DNA of 64,000 bases from Aliagarivorans marinus DSM 23064 (GTDB taxonomy: Bacteria; Pseudomonadota; Gammaproteobacteria; Enterobacterales; Celerinatantimonadaceae), in assembly GCF_000429485.1 (NCBI RefSeq), contig NZ_KE386907.1, positions 124,001 to 188,000 of the forward strand, read 5' to 3'. Positions within the stretch are counted from its first letter, which is position 1. The number at the start of each line of letters is the position of its first letter. The notes under the pieces were generated by a model that was given only the letters and a program-made list of their open reading frames with translations, was not told the origin of the DNA and ran no database searches. Positions 36,243-45,652 of the stretch are shown here, in pieces. The translations under genes and the position numbers were made by a program.

Positions 36243-38381
36243 ATGAAAATCAACAAAAGTTTTGTGATTATCGTCGTTGCATTGGGTTTTGTCGCGCTCT
36301 GGATTGGCGGCCTGGCTGAATGGTTAAGTTTCGAAAACATCAAAAATAGCCAAGTTAAGCTACAAAGTGCCGTAGAAAACAATTTTTGGGTCAGCGCGCT
36401 GAGCTTTTTCAGTGTCTATGTAATAGCCACCGCCTTCTCATTTCCCGGCGCCGCGCTACTCACCTTGTTAGCCGGCGCGCTGTTTGGCGTGGTCAACGGG
36501 GTTATTCTGGTGAGCTTCGCCAGCACCATTGGCGCAAGCCTGGCGTTTCTTGTTGCCCGCTACTTGCTACGCGACGCCATTCAGCAGCGTTACGGCGACA
36601 AGCTTGCCAGCGTCAATCGCGGTGTTGAGAAAGACGGCGCTTGGTACTTACTCAGCTTGCGTCTGATCCCGGTCTTTCCCTTCTTTTTGGTTAATTTGGT
36701 CATGGCGCTCACCCGCTTGCCGCTAAAAACCTACTATTGGGTGAGCCAACTGGGTATGTTCCCGGCCACACTGGTCTATGTAAATGCCGGCACTGAGCTG
36801 TCGAAACTGGAGAGCCCGGCGGGGATCTTATCACCCTCCTTGTTATTGGCCTTTGCCCTACTTGGACTGTTGCCGTTTATTACCAAAGGGATCCTCGCAA
36901 GAATAACCGCTCGCCGCGTGTATAGCCGCTTCGACAAGCCCAAACAGTTCGACAATAACCTGCTGGTTATTGGTGCGGGCTCGGGCGGATTGGTCAGCGC
37001 CTATATCGCAGCCGCAGTGAAAGCCAAGGTCACCTTGGTTGAAAAACACCGTATGGGCGGCGACTGCCTCAATACCGGCTGCGTGCCCTCAAAGGCATTG
37101 ATCCGCAGTGCCAAATACGCCTATGAGCATTCACGAGCACAGTCCTTAGGTTTTAGCTCCAGCGATACCGAGGTGGACTTTGCAGCCGTGATGCAGCGGG
37201 TACACCGGGTGATTACCGACATCGAGCCCCATGACTCGGTCGAGCGCTACAGCGAACTGGGAGTGAACTGCGTGCAAGGCGAAGCGCGTTTGCTGTCTCC
37301 GTGGGAAGCGGAGGTTAACGGCGAACGCGTGACCGCCAAAAACATCGTGATTGCCACTGGCGCCCGTCCACTGGTGCCAAAGATCCCCGGCCTCGAGCAA
37401 GTCTCCTACCTGACTTCTGACACACTTTGGCAGCTAACCGAACAACCTGCCCGCTTATTGGTTCTTGGCGGCGGTCCAATTGGCTGCGAGCTGGCGCAAG
37501 CCTTCGCGCGCTTGGGCTCCAAGGTCAGTCAGGTGGAGATGGCCGAACACCTGCTGAATCGCGAAGACTCACAGGTAAGCGCGGAGATAGAGCAGCAATT
37601 CCGCGATGAGCAGATCGACCTTTACTTGGGTTGGAAGGCTAAGGCCTTTGAGAAACGCGGTGATAGCCAGCTAGCGATACTTGAGCGCAATGGCGAAACG
37701 GTGGAGCTGGAGTTTGACCAAGTGCTGTTGGCATTGGGTCGCGTTGCCAACACCTCCGGCTTTGGCCTTGAGGAACTCGGTGTAGAGCTCAACCCAAATG
37801 GCACGATTAAGGTAAACAATCACCTGCAGGCCACCTACCCCAACCTGTTTGCGGTCGGCGACGTTGCAGGCCCTTATCAGTTCACCCACTTCGCCGCGCA
37901 TCAGGCGTGGTATGCCGCGGTTAACGCACTGTTTGGCGCGATTAAGAAGTTCAAAGCGGACTACTCGGTGATTCCGGCCGCCACCTATACCTACCCAGAA
38001 GTGGCGCGGGTTGGCCTCAACGAGAGCGAAGCTACGGCCCAAGGCATCAACTATGAGGTTACTGAGTTTGAGCTGGCCGAACTAGACCGGGCGATTGCTG
38101 ATGACGCCACCAAAGGCTTTGTAAAAGTACTCACCGTACCCGGTAAAGATCGCATCTTAGGGGCCACCATTGTTGCCAGTAACGCCAGTGACCTGTTGGC
38201 TGAATTCACGCTGGCGATGCGCCACAAGCTTGGTTTAAACAAGATCCTTGGCACCATCCACGCCTACCCAACCATGATGGAAGCTAACAAGTATGTTGCA
38301 GGTAACTGGAAGCGCGCTAACGCACCGGAAAAGCTATTGGAATGGGTAGCGAAGTTCCATCGCTATCAGCGTGGCAGCTAA
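36243..38381 (+). CDS. Fusion of a VTT (TVP38/TMEM64) membrane domain with a MerA/Lpd-like flavoprotein disulfide reductase
   Basis: A 712-residue protein. Residues about 7-215 form a membrane domain with the VTT-family signatures FSFPGAALLTLLAGALFG and RLIPVFPFFLVN. From about 240 it is a class I pyridine-nucleotide disulfide oxidoreductase: FAD loop VIGAGSGGLVSAY, redox pair Cys275/Cys280 in GGDCLNTGCVPS, NAD(P) loop LVLGGGPIGCELAQAF, FAVGDVAGPY, and the His-Glu dyad in HAYPTMMEA. It lacks the N-terminal HMA domain and C-terminal cysteine pair of true mercuric reductase, so mercury detoxification is unlikely. The electron acceptor is unknown; the ATG at 36243 has AGAGGA eleven bases upstream. 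Confidence 0.85.
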   Translation: MKINKSFVIIVVALGFVALWIGGLAEWLSFENIKNSQVKLQSAVENNFWVSALSFFSVYVIATAFSFPGAALLTLLAGALFGVVNGVILVSFASTIGASLAFLVARYLLRDAIQQRYGDKLASVNRGVEKDGAWYLLSLRLIPVFPFFLVNLVMALTRLPLKTYYWVSQLGMFPATLVYVNAGTELSKLESPAGILSPSLLLAFALLGLLPFITKGILARITARRVYSRFDKPKQFDNNLLVIGAGSGGLVSAYIAAAVKAKVTLVEKHRMGGDCLNTGCVPSKALIRSAKYAYEHSRAQSLGFSSSDTEVDFAAVMQRVHRVITDIEPHDSVERYSELGVNCVQGEARLLSPWEAEVNGERVTAKNIVIATGARPLVPKIPGLEQVSYLTSDTLWQLTEQPARLLVLGGGPIGCELAQAFARLGSKVSQVEMAEHLLNREDSQVSAEIEQQFRDEQIDLYLGWKAKAFEKRGDSQLAILERNGETVELEFDQVLLALGRVANTSGFGLEELGVELNPNGTIKVNNHLQATYPNLFAVGDVAGPYQFTHFAAHQAWYAAVNALFGAIKKFKADYSVIPAATYTYPEVARVGLNESEATAQGINYEVTEFELAELDRAIADDATKGFVKVLTVPGKDRILGATIVASNASDLLAEFTLAMRHKLGLNKILGTIHAYPTMMEANKYVAGNWKRANAPEKLLEWVAKFHRYQRGS

Positions 38382-38401
38382 AAATCGCCACACTGATAGG
38401 C

Positions 38402-38433
38402 AAAAAGCGCTTAGGGAAACCAAGCGCTTTTTT
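38402..38433. terminator. Bidirectional terminator
   Basis: AAAAAGCGCTT / AAGCGCTTTTT with a nine-base loop and T runs on both strands, between the VTT fusion gene and the GGDEF-EAL gene. Confidence 0.88.
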
Positions 38434-38455
38434 ATGGGTTTCGATATGGGCGAAC

Positions 38456-40936
38456 TTAGGCTAGCTCTTGAGCCTCGGAAAACAGGCGCTGCTCAAAGAT
38501 CTCCGGCTCCAAGGCCTCACTAAACAAGAAGCCCTGATAGACCCGGCAGCCGCGATACTTCAGGAACTCCAGTTGATACTCGGTCTCGACCCCTTCGGCA
38601 ATCACTTCCAGCTCAAGGTTATCGGCCATTGAGATAATGGTGGTGATAATGGCGCACTCGCTGCCACCGCTTTGCAGCTCCATCACAAAGGAGCGGTCAA
38701 TCTTGAGGCAGTGAATCGGCAGTTTGTTGAGATAGGCCAACGAGGAGTAACCGGTTCCGAAGTCATCCACTGAGAACCGTACCCCGATATCGCGTAGCTG
38801 CTTGAGTTTCTCGACCGTGGCATCAACGTTATCGACCAACACCCCTTCGGTGATCTCCAGCTCAATCAACTGTGGATCGATCCCGGTTTCATTGAAGATA
38901 TCGATGGTGTCTTTAACAAAACTGTCGCGGTGGAACTGCTTAGGACTGACGTTAATCGATAAGGTGGTGAACGAGGCCGGTAAACCGCGGTCTTGCCAGA
39001 TCCGCAACTGCTTACAGGCTTCGCGCATCACCCACTCACCAATGGCTACGATGCTGCCACTCTCTTCGGCCAGAGGAATAAAGCGGCCGGGCGAGATCCA
39101 GCCAGAGTTCGGCTCAAACCAGCGAATAAGGGTTTCAGCACCCACCATCTCCAGCTTGTCGTTGTAACGCGGCTGGTAGTAGGCGACCATTTCGTCGTTA
39201 CTCAGGGCATTGCGCATCTTGGTTTGCAGCTGATGACGCTCTTTGAGCTGGTCGAGCATGCTCTCATCGAACACACAGATCTTGGCGCGCCCCAGCTCTT
39301 TACCGCGGTAGAGCGCAATCTCGGCCTGGCGCAGTACCTCCGGTGAATTGCTGTCTTTAAACGGATACAAGGCAATCCCAGATGTGAGGTTAAGCTGGAT
39401 GGGGTTACCCTTGATAACAAACTCTTTGTGAATATGCTTGGTAACCGACTTACAGATATCAAAGGCGATCTGTTGGGCTTGCTCAGGATCTTGCGCCAGC
39501 TCTGGTAACAGTAGTGCAAACTCATCGCCGCCCAAGCGGGCCACGGTATCGGCCGGCCCGCGGTGCTCGCGCAGACGGTGAGCTATCAGGCGCAACAACA
39601 AATCCCCCACCGCATGGCCAAGGGTGTCATTCACCTGCTTGAAGTGGTCGATATCGATATAGATAAGCGTACTGTAGTAGCCACGCTGCTGACCACGCTG
39701 AATATCTGCCTGCAGATTTTCAATTAGCTTCTTGCGGTTGGCCAAACGCGTCACGTCATCGTGGGACGAGCGGAAGCGCAGCAGCTCTTTGGCGGAGCGC
39801 GTTTCCGATATGTTGGTTTGGGTACAGATCAGTCGTGCGGGCAGGCCCTGCTCGCTATGCTCGACCACCATACCGCGGGTTAGTACCCAAAGGTAGTGGC
39901 CCTTTTTGTGGCGGATGCGATGCACACACTCGAAGATCTCGGTCTCTTTTTGCAAATGACGACGCAGACTCGATTGCGCCTTGTCGGCATCAGCAGGATG
40001 GATGCGCCCTTCCCACTCTTCAATATGCTGGTTGATCTCATCCTCGCCGTAGCCGAGCATGGCCTTCCACTGCGGGGCGTAATAAACCTCATTATCGAGA
40101 AGGCTCCAATCCCACACCCCCGCACCCGCGCCACTTAGCGCGAACTGCCAACGCTGCTCGCTGGCTTCCATCTCGTTAAAGCTATCGCGCAGTTTTCCAG
40201 CGATCAGCTTAAGTGACTCTTGTAGGGCGGCAACTTCCCCCATGCCTTTGCTGGGGATGCCCTCTGGCTCAAGGGTATCGAGCTGCTCGGTAAGCTGAGA
40301 GATCCGCTTAAGTGGCGATAGCAGAATCTTTTTCAGGATGAGGATAAGTGCCAGCAAGCCGATTGAGGTCAGCCCAAACTGCTTGGCAAACTCCTTAAGC
40401 GTTGTCTGATAATAGGCCGCCCATTGACTGGAATAATCGAGGCGCAGCACTAACAGGCCTTTTTCAGAGCGGCGTAGGCTGTCATCACGGGGGCCAAAAT
40501 CTAGCGGCAAGTACAGATCGGTGACAAACGGCGCAACGTTAAAGAAGTGGCGCTCGGTGTCACTGCGGTGGCTGTTGGTGAGTAGCTCATGGCTAAACGG
40601 CGTGATTGCGTCAGCGGCAAAGATGTTCTTATCCAAGGCATGGCTGGACGCCAGCACTATGCCCATTGGGTCAACGACCAACAGTTGCTCTAGGTTGGCG
40701 GATAAGGCATTGAGTGCCACGGTACGCTGAACATACTGCCATTGGTGACGCGACAGATAATCCGACAGCGACTGCTGCAGCTGATAGCCGGATTCGAGCA
40801 GGTGCAGTTGGTTTTGGTGGGCAAGCTCTTGTTTGGCGCGCTCTACCTGATCAAACAACAACACTGACTGCACGATAGCAAAGATACCCAGCACAATAAG
40901 CGGGATGGTAATCCCCAAGGAAACACGATTACGCAT
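38456..40936 (-). CDS. Membrane-anchored PAS-GGDEF-EAL protein
   Basis: A predicted c-di-GMP enzyme of 826 residues. Two membrane helices (about 8-28 and 182-202) flank a periplasmic sensor domain; a PAS/PAC domain (about 255-375) precedes GGDEF (about 385-540) and EAL (about 560-815). The cyclase site is intact (RLGGDEFALL). In the EAL domain the name motif reads GAETLIRW (ETL), while NVSPKQF, ELEITEG, DDFGTGYSSL, LKIDRSFV and AEGVET are conserved, so phosphodiesterase activity is plausible. The ATG at 40936 has GGAGGAGG six bases upstream. It overlaps the preceding lipoprotein gene by 8 bp. Confidence 0.9.
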   Translation of the reverse strand: MRNRVSLGITIPLIVLGIFAIVQSVLLFDQVERAKQELAHQNQLHLLESGYQLQQSLSDYLSRHQWQYVQRTVALNALSANLEQLLVVDPMGIVLASSHALDKNIFAADAITPFSHELLTNSHRSDTERHFFNVAPFVTDLYLPLDFGPRDDSLRRSEKGLLVLRLDYSSQWAAYYQTTLKEFAKQFGLTSIGLLALILILKKILLSPLKRISQLTEQLDTLEPEGIPSKGMGEVAALQESLKLIAGKLRDSFNEMEASEQRWQFALSGAGAGVWDWSLLDNEVYYAPQWKAMLGYGEDEINQHIEEWEGRIHPADADKAQSSLRRHLQKETEIFECVHRIRHKKGHYLWVLTRGMVVEHSEQGLPARLICTQTNISETRSAKELLRFRSSHDDVTRLANRKKLIENLQADIQRGQQRGYYSTLIYIDIDHFKQVNDTLGHAVGDLLLRLIAHRLREHRGPADTVARLGGDEFALLLPELAQDPEQAQQIAFDICKSVTKHIHKEFVIKGNPIQLNLTSGIALYPFKDSNSPEVLRQAEIALYRGKELGRAKICVFDESMLDQLKERHQLQTKMRNALSNDEMVAYYQPRYNDKLEMVGAETLIRWFEPNSGWISPGRFIPLAEESGSIVAIGEWVMREACKQLRIWQDRGLPASFTTLSINVSPKQFHRDSFVKDTIDIFNETGIDPQLIELEITEGVLVDNVDATVEKLKQLRDIGVRFSVDDFGTGYSSLAYLNKLPIHCLKIDRSFVMELQSGGSECAIITTIISMADNLELEVIAEGVETEYQLEFLKYRGCRVYQGFLFSEALEPEIFEQRLFSEAQELA

Positions 40937-41900
40937 CAGGTGCCTCCTCCAGCCAGCGGGTCTCAATGGCCTTGCTGAAATCTGGCAGCGTTGAGATCAG
41001 CCCTAGTTTGACCATGCGCTCGCCTAGCTCCAAGGTGTGGGTGGTTAATTGTTGCTTCATCACCCGGCGGCTCTCTCGCTTATTAAGCAGGCTGATCTGT
41101 TCAAAGGCATCGCTAACCTCACTACTATAGAGTTGGTTGCGCTTAGCGATCAGCTTAAAGCCTTCGCGTGGGTGGGTTTGCAGCCAGTTACTGGCTCGGA
41201 AGTAGCTATCGACTAAGTCACCGACTTGAGCCTTGGCATCTTCAGACAGCTCATTGCTGACCACCAACACCCGGTAGTAGGACTGCTCTAGCTGTTCACC
41301 TTGGTAGATAACGTTGGCAGACAGGTTTTCTTGCAAACGTCTAAGTAGCGGACCGGTGGCAATAACTGCCTCGATTTCGCCTTGACGGAATAGCTCTAAC
41401 TGCTCATCTTGCTTAGCTTCCACCAAGATAAAGTCTTCGACTTGATGGCCGCTGCTGGTGAGCCAGTCGTCCAGCACCAACGACGCCATGCTCTGGCTCT
41501 CATAGCCGACCCGCTTACCGAGCAGGCTCTGACTGTCGATAAGCCCCTGCTGCGCAATCAACGCATCACCGCCAAGGCTTTGGTCCACCACGGCGATAAT
41601 GCACAACTGCATGCCAGCGCTGACCAAGCTAACCGCTTCAGGCAAGCTGACAAATGCTGCATCTACCTGATTGCTCTTGAGCGCATGCAAAACATGGGTC
41701 GAGGTGGTTAACTCAGAAAGCTGGAAGCGCGCCTGGTCTTGATAGCCCAAGCGTTGTGCCAAATAGATAGGTTCAAAACCGAGCCAAGGAGAAACGGCGA
41801 CTCGGAGAGTTGGCTTGTAATCAATGCAGCCAACGCTAATGGTTGTTGCAATAAAAAGGATTAACAGACGTATCCTTTGTCTAATAATCGAAATCCACAT
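40929..41900 (-). CDS. Substrate-binding-protein-like lipoprotein (NMT1/SsuA type)
   Basis: A 323-residue periplasmic lipoprotein: signal peptide with lipobox ISVGC (Cys25), then a type II binding-protein fold with LRVAVSPWLGFEPIYLAQRLGY, LKSNQVDAAFVSLPEAV and GKRVGYESQSMASLVLDDWL, like the periplasmic subunits of nitrate/taurine/thiamine-precursor ABC transporters. No permease or ATPase gene is nearby. Its coding end overlaps the GGDEF-EAL gene by 8 bp, so the pair is translationally coupled and the lipoprotein may present a ligand to the enzyme's periplasmic domain. The SD of the ATG at 41900 is poorly spaced. Confidence 0.82.
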   Translation of the reverse strand: MWISIIRQRIRLLILFIATTISVGCIDYKPTLRVAVSPWLGFEPIYLAQRLGYQDQARFQLSELTTSTHVLHALKSNQVDAAFVSLPEAVSLVSAGMQLCIIAVVDQSLGGDALIAQQGLIDSQSLLGKRVGYESQSMASLVLDDWLTSSGHQVEDFILVEAKQDEQLELFRQGEIEAVIATGPLLRRLQENLSANVIYQGEQLEQSYYRVLVVSNELSEDAKAQVGDLVDSYFRASNWLQTHPREGFKLIAKRNQLYSSEVSDAFEQISLLNKRESRRVMKQQLTTHTLELGERMVKLGLISTLPDFSKAIETRWLEEAPDA

Positions 41901-42018
41901 TCCTTGCTGGGCTATCCTAGCCTGTAATTCAATATGTTAAATGTCCACCTTAATCAGTCATTCTGCAGCCTTTGGGGAAAATTACAATCGTTTGCTGATA
42001 TTAATTTAAGACTTCATT

Positions 42019-42039
42019 AAAAAAGCGCCCTAAGGCGCT
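42019..42039 (-). terminator. Rho-independent terminator of htpX
   Basis: AGCGCC-ctaa-GGCGCT hairpin followed by six T residues on the minus strand, five bases after the htpX stop. Confidence 0.85.
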
Positions 42040-42043
42040 ATTT

Positions 42044-42916
42044 TTAACTGTTTCTCAGTGCGTTAATGCGCTTCTCAAGCGGTGGGTGGCTCAGGAAAAG
42101 TTCGCTAAAGGATTTCTTACCATTGATACCAAAGGCCATCATCGAGCCTTCCATCTCCGGTTCACGACTCCCGCCCAATCGTTGTAAGGCTCTGATCATC
42201 TTATCTCTTCCTACCAACTTGGCAGAACCTGCATCGGCGCGGAACTCGCGCTGACGGGAAAACCACATCACGATGATGCTGGCAAGAATTCCGAACACCA
42301 TTTCCAGTACTAATACGGTGCCGGTGTAGGCGAGAAAGCCCATACCACTGTTGCTGTCACGGCTATTCGCCAAGGCATTACTGATCACCTGAGCCACTGC
42401 GCGAGCCAGAAAGATGACGAAGGTATTCACGACACCTTGAATCAAGGTTAGTGTCACCATGTCACCATTGGCGATATGGCTGACCTCGTGGGCCAGTACC
42501 GCTTCCACTTCGTCTTGCGCCATGCTGTTCAGCAAACCGCTACTTACCGCTACCAAGGCATCATTTTTGTTAGCACCAGTGGCAAAAGCGTTCATCTCCG
42601 GAGCGTGATAGATGGCAACTTCCGGCATACCAATGCCAGAAGCTTTAGCTTGCCGAGCTACTGTATCCACCAGCCAGCGTTCGGTGGCATTAGCAGGATT
42701 GGTAATCACCCTCGCCCCGGTTGAGCGCTTGGCCATGGACTTAGATAGCAACAGCGAGATAAACGAGCCACCAAAGCCAAACAGTGCGGCGAAGATGAAC
42801 AGCCCGCCCATGCCACGCGGATCGATCCCTAAGAATGCACAAACTATATTGACGACAACACTCAGTACCAACAATACCGCCAAGTTGGTCGTCAAAAACA
42901 AAAATATCCTCTTCAT
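42044..42916 (-). CDS. htpX: Membrane zinc metalloprotease HtpX
   Basis: Inner-membrane protease that degrades misfolded membrane proteins along with FtsH. The 290-residue protein has two N-terminal helices (about 4-30 and 36-58), the zinc site HEVSH at 143-147, two more helices (about 155-175 and 195-215) and the third ligand region [14 protein letters not shown]. Length and order match E. coli HtpX (293 residues). A CpxR-type box lies 75 bp upstream of the start, as would be expected for a Cpx-controlled envelope-stress gene. Confidence 0.95.
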   Translation of the reverse strand: MKRIFLFLTTNLAVLLVLSVVVNIVCAFLGIDPRGMGGLFIFAALFGFGGSFISLLLSKSMAKRSTGARVITNPANATERWLVDTVARQAKASGIGMPEVAIYHAPEMNAFATGANKNDALVAVSSGLLNSMAQDEVEAVLAHEVSHIANGDMVTLTLIQGVVNTFVIFLARAVAQVISNALANSRDSNSGMGFLAYTGTVLVLEMVFGILASIIVMWFSRQREFRADAGSAKLVGRDKMIRALQRLGGSREPEMEGSMMAFGINGKKSFSELFLSHPPLEKRINALRNS

Positions 42917-42990
42917 TACATCCTCAATTGATCAAATAAAGGTTCGCTAACGATATGGGGATATCAAACGGAGGGTTCAAGGATTGCGCT

Positions 42991-43005
42991 GTAAATTTGT
43001 GTAAA
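42991..43005. promoter_or_regulatory. CpxR-type box upstream of htpX
   Basis: GTAAA-TTTGT-GTAAA is a perfect match to the CpxR consensus GTAAA-N5-GTAAA, 75 bp upstream of the htpX ATG. E. coli htpX is a known Cpx regulon member. Confidence 0.55.
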
Positions 43006-43040
43006 GAGCCTGCGCGCAACCCAGTGGCAACGGCTGTTTG

Positions 43041-43724
43041 CTAGTCTAGTGCACTAACATCAAGGTACGTTGCCAACTGCACAGGCGCACTACCGGGAGA
43101 GTATGGCAATACCCCTAACAAAGGCGCATCGATGGCCTCTTTTAGATAGCTCACATTGTCGTGGCTGACTTCAGTGGGTTCACTGAGGTGGTTGGCGACC
43201 CAGCCCACCAGTGGCAGCCTCGATGCGCGAATGGCCTGTACAGTTAGCAAGGCGTGATTCAGGCAACCCAAGCGCACCCCGACAACCAGTATCACCGGCA
43301 GTTGGTGCGCCACCACCCAGTCTGAGAAACAGCGCTGTGGGTTAAACGGCACATGCCAACCTCCGGCCCCTTCCACCAGCAGCCAGTCTGAGCACTCGCT
43401 TATCTGTACAAGAGCATTGTCGATGTTGCTTTCATCGATGGGTCGCTGGCAAAGCATGGCGGCAATGTGTGGCGCAATAGCTTGGGGATACACCTCGGGA
43501 TTAACCAAGGGATAATCTAGCGTTGAACTTGACGCTTTCTGTAATGCGACGCCATCTTCGTTCTGCCATTGCCCATCTATCAGCTCGGCGCCCGCGGCCA
43601 AGGGCTTAAAGCCATTGACAGCACAGCCGGTGTGGCGCGCTTGCAATGCACGGAGCAAGGCTTGTGTGGTGAAGGTTTTACCGACCTCGGTATCGGTACC
43701 GGTAACAAAGAATCGTTTAGTCAC
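43041..43724 (-). CDS. bioD: Dethiobiotin synthetase
   Basis: Forms the ureido ring of dethiobiotin from 7,8-diaminopelargonate, CO2 and ATP. I chose the GTG at 43724, giving VTKRFFVTGTDTEVGKT, which aligns with the E. coli N-terminus; GGAG lies nine bases upstream. An upstream in-frame ATG at 43739 would add five residues. The P-loop occupies residues 9-17, and VEGAGGW is the second nucleotide/substrate motif. At 227 residues it is close to E. coli BioD (225). The start overlaps the bioC stop by 8 bp. Confidence 0.94.
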   Translation of the reverse strand: MTKRFFVTGTDTEVGKTFTTQALLRALQARHTGCAVNGFKPLAAGAELIDGQWQNEDGVALQKASSSTLDYPLVNPEVYPQAIAPHIAAMLCQRPIDESNIDNALVQISECSDWLLVEGAGGWHVPFNPQRCFSDWVVAHQLPVILVVGVRLGCLNHALLTVQAIRASRLPLVGWVANHLSEPTEVSHDNVSYLKEAIDAPLLGVLPYSPGSAPVQLATYLDVSALD

Positions 43725-44484
43725 GACGTAGTACTCCATAAGCGACGACATAGCGGGCTTCGAGCATCCCTTGCTCATTGCAGGCAATCCGCTCGTAGCT
43801 GCGATTTAACGCTTTTAGCTGTGATGCAGTGGTGAGTCCGTTGCGACCACCGGGCACATAGTTTGCGCCAATCCCTTTTAGCTCCTGCAACAACGGAAAC
43901 ACCGAGGGATATTGTAAGCAGCGGGTCTCGACCTCAAAGGATATCGAGCCCCAAGGTTGGCTATGAATGGCATCCAAATACTGGGATTGACAGATAAAGC
44001 GGTTCACATGGGGGTACTGATCAATCTCAGCCCAAGCACGGTGCAGCTCCCCCAAGGTGCCAGAGAGTAAAGTGGAAAATGCCAGATAGCCGCCGGGTTT
44101 AAGGCAGCGGTGTATCTCGGCAAGCGCGGTCGGCAAGCTGTTACACCATTGCAGCGCCAAATTCGAAAACACCAGATCAAGTGAGCCATCGGCAATCGCC
44201 AGATGCTCCGCATCACTGCTCAGGCACGCTTGCCCAGAGCGAAGGCTAGCTGTGTGCGCCATGGCTGGAGAGAGATCGATCCCCAACAACTGCTTGCAGC
44301 GCAGCTTAAGTGCAGGCATAAAAAAGCCTGTGCCGCAGCCCAGATCAGCAGTTGTGTCAAAACCTTGCTGTGGCAAACGCTCAATGAGTGATCCGCCAAT
44401 ATCTCGCTGCAATTGGGCGAAGTTGTCGTAGGTGTGTGCCGCCCGGCCGAAATGGCTGGCAACATGTTGCTTGTTATAGTTCAT
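43717..44484 (-). CDS. bioC: Malonyl-ACP O-methyltransferase
   Basis: Methylates malonyl-ACP to open the pimeloyl chain branch of biotin synthesis. The 255-residue protein has the SAM-binding motif ADLGCGTGFFMPAL near residues 46-59 and FSNLALQWCNSL, characteristic of BioC. The ATG at 44484 overlaps the bioF coding end by 11 bp. No bioH is in this cluster, so the partner esterase must lie elsewhere. Confidence 0.93.
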   Translation of the reverse strand: MNYNKQHVASHFGRAAHTYDNFAQLQRDIGGSLIERLPQQGFDTTADLGCGTGFFMPALKLRCKQLLGIDLSPAMAHTASLRSGQACLSSDAEHLAIADGSLDLVFSNLALQWCNSLPTALAEIHRCLKPGGYLAFSTLLSGTLGELHRAWAEIDQYPHVNRFICQSQYLDAIHSQPWGSISFEVETRCLQYPSVFPLLQELKGIGANYVPGGRNGLTTASQLKALNRSYERIACNEQGMLEARYVVAYGVLRRD

Positions 44485-45652
44485 CGGTGTAACCGGCTAG
44501 TTCCTTGTCCATCTCTTTGACCAACGCTTCAACCAGCGAGTTAATGTCTTCAGCGCTATGGTGCGCGGTCAGGGTCACCCGCAAGCGTGAGGTATTAGGC
44601 GGCACCGTCGGCGGACGGATGGCGTTTACCCATAAGCCCTGCTCTTTCAGACGCAGGCTGATCTGTTGCGCCTTTGCCGCACTACCAATCAGTATCGGCT
44701 GAATGGCGGTATTGGAAGCGTGCAGCGGCACACTTTGATGCTCTGCTAGTTTACGAAACAACGCTATGTTCTGGCTTAGTCGCTCACGATGTTGCGGCTG
44801 TGTGGCCATCACATTTAACGAGGCAGAAACCGCACTCGCTTGCGCCGCTGGCATGGCGGTCGAGTACACATAGCTGCGGGCGAAGTTCAGCAAGTACTCG
44901 CGCAACTGCTCGCTACATAACACCGCCGCCCCTTGCACACCAAAGGCCTTGCCGAAGGTGATCACCATGATCTGCACATCTTCCGCGCCAAGACCCGCGC
45001 AGGACACCGAGCTCTTTTCTCCCAGCACGCCCGCGCCATGGGCATCGTCGATCATCAGCCATGCCTTGTGCTGCTTGCTAACCTGAGCGATATCGCCAAG
45101 TGGCGCGCTATCACCGTCCATACTGAACACCCCTTCGCTGATCACCAGCTTGTCGCCATTTGCGCGGCTCAGCAGTTGATCAAGGTGCGCTACATCGTTA
45201 TGGCGAAAACGCTTCATCGGCGCACTGCTATACATGCCCGCTTCGATTAACGAGGCATGATTAAGCTTGTCGTGAAACGTGGTCAGAGAGGGATTATCAA
45301 AGGCCTTGATAACCGCTTGGTTGGCACAGAATCCTGAGGAGAACAGCAGCGCGGCCGGATAGCCAAACCATTCGGCGAGCTGTTGCTCCAGCGCTAGGTG
45401 CGGGCTTTGAAAGCCGGTCACCAAGGGCGAGCCTGCACTGCCTACCCCATACTCGTTGGCGCCTTTACACCAAGCAGCAACCACCTCAGGGTGTTGTGAC
45501 AAGCCTAGGTAGTCATTGCTGGAGAAGTTCAGATAGTCCCGCCCTTGATGTTGCAAGCAGCGGCCCTGGCGCGAGCTCTGGCAACGCCGCGCGCGCAGCA
45601 GATCGCTGTCGCGACGTTCACTCAGGGCTTGGGTGACAAACTCAAAAGCCAT
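44474..45652 (-). CDS. bioF: 8-amino-7-oxononanoate synthase
   Basis: PLP enzyme that condenses pimeloyl-ACP (or -CoA) with L-alanine. The 392-residue protein shows NFSSNDYLGLSQHP near residues 42-55, IDDAHGAGVLG near 201-211 and the PLP lysine Lys235 in TFGKAFG. Its ATG shares one base with the bioB stop codon (TGATG), so the pair is translationally coupled. Confidence 0.95.
   Translation of the reverse strand: MAFEFVTQALSERRDSDLLRARRCQSSRQGRCLQHQGRDYLNFSSNDYLGLSQHPEVVAAWCKGANEYGVGSAGSPLVTGFQSPHLALEQQLAEWFGYPAALLFSSGFCANQAVIKAFDNPSLTTFHDKLNHASLIEAGMYSSAPMKRFRHNDVAHLDQLLSRANGDKLVISEGVFSMDGDSAPLGDIAQVSKQHKAWLMIDDAHGAGVLGEKSSVSCAGLGAEDVQIMVITFGKAFGVQGAAVLCSEQLREYLLNFARSYVYSTAMPAAQASAVSASLNVMATQPQHRERLSQNIALFRKLAEHQSVPLHASNTAIQPILIGSAAKAQQISLRLKEQGLWVNAIRPPTVPPNTSRLRVTLTAHHSAEDINSLVEALVKEMDKELAGYTDEL

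Noticed and set aside
36243-38381. Annotation as mercuric reductase
   Set aside because: The N-terminal HMA domain and the C-terminal vicinal cysteines are missing and no mer genes are near.
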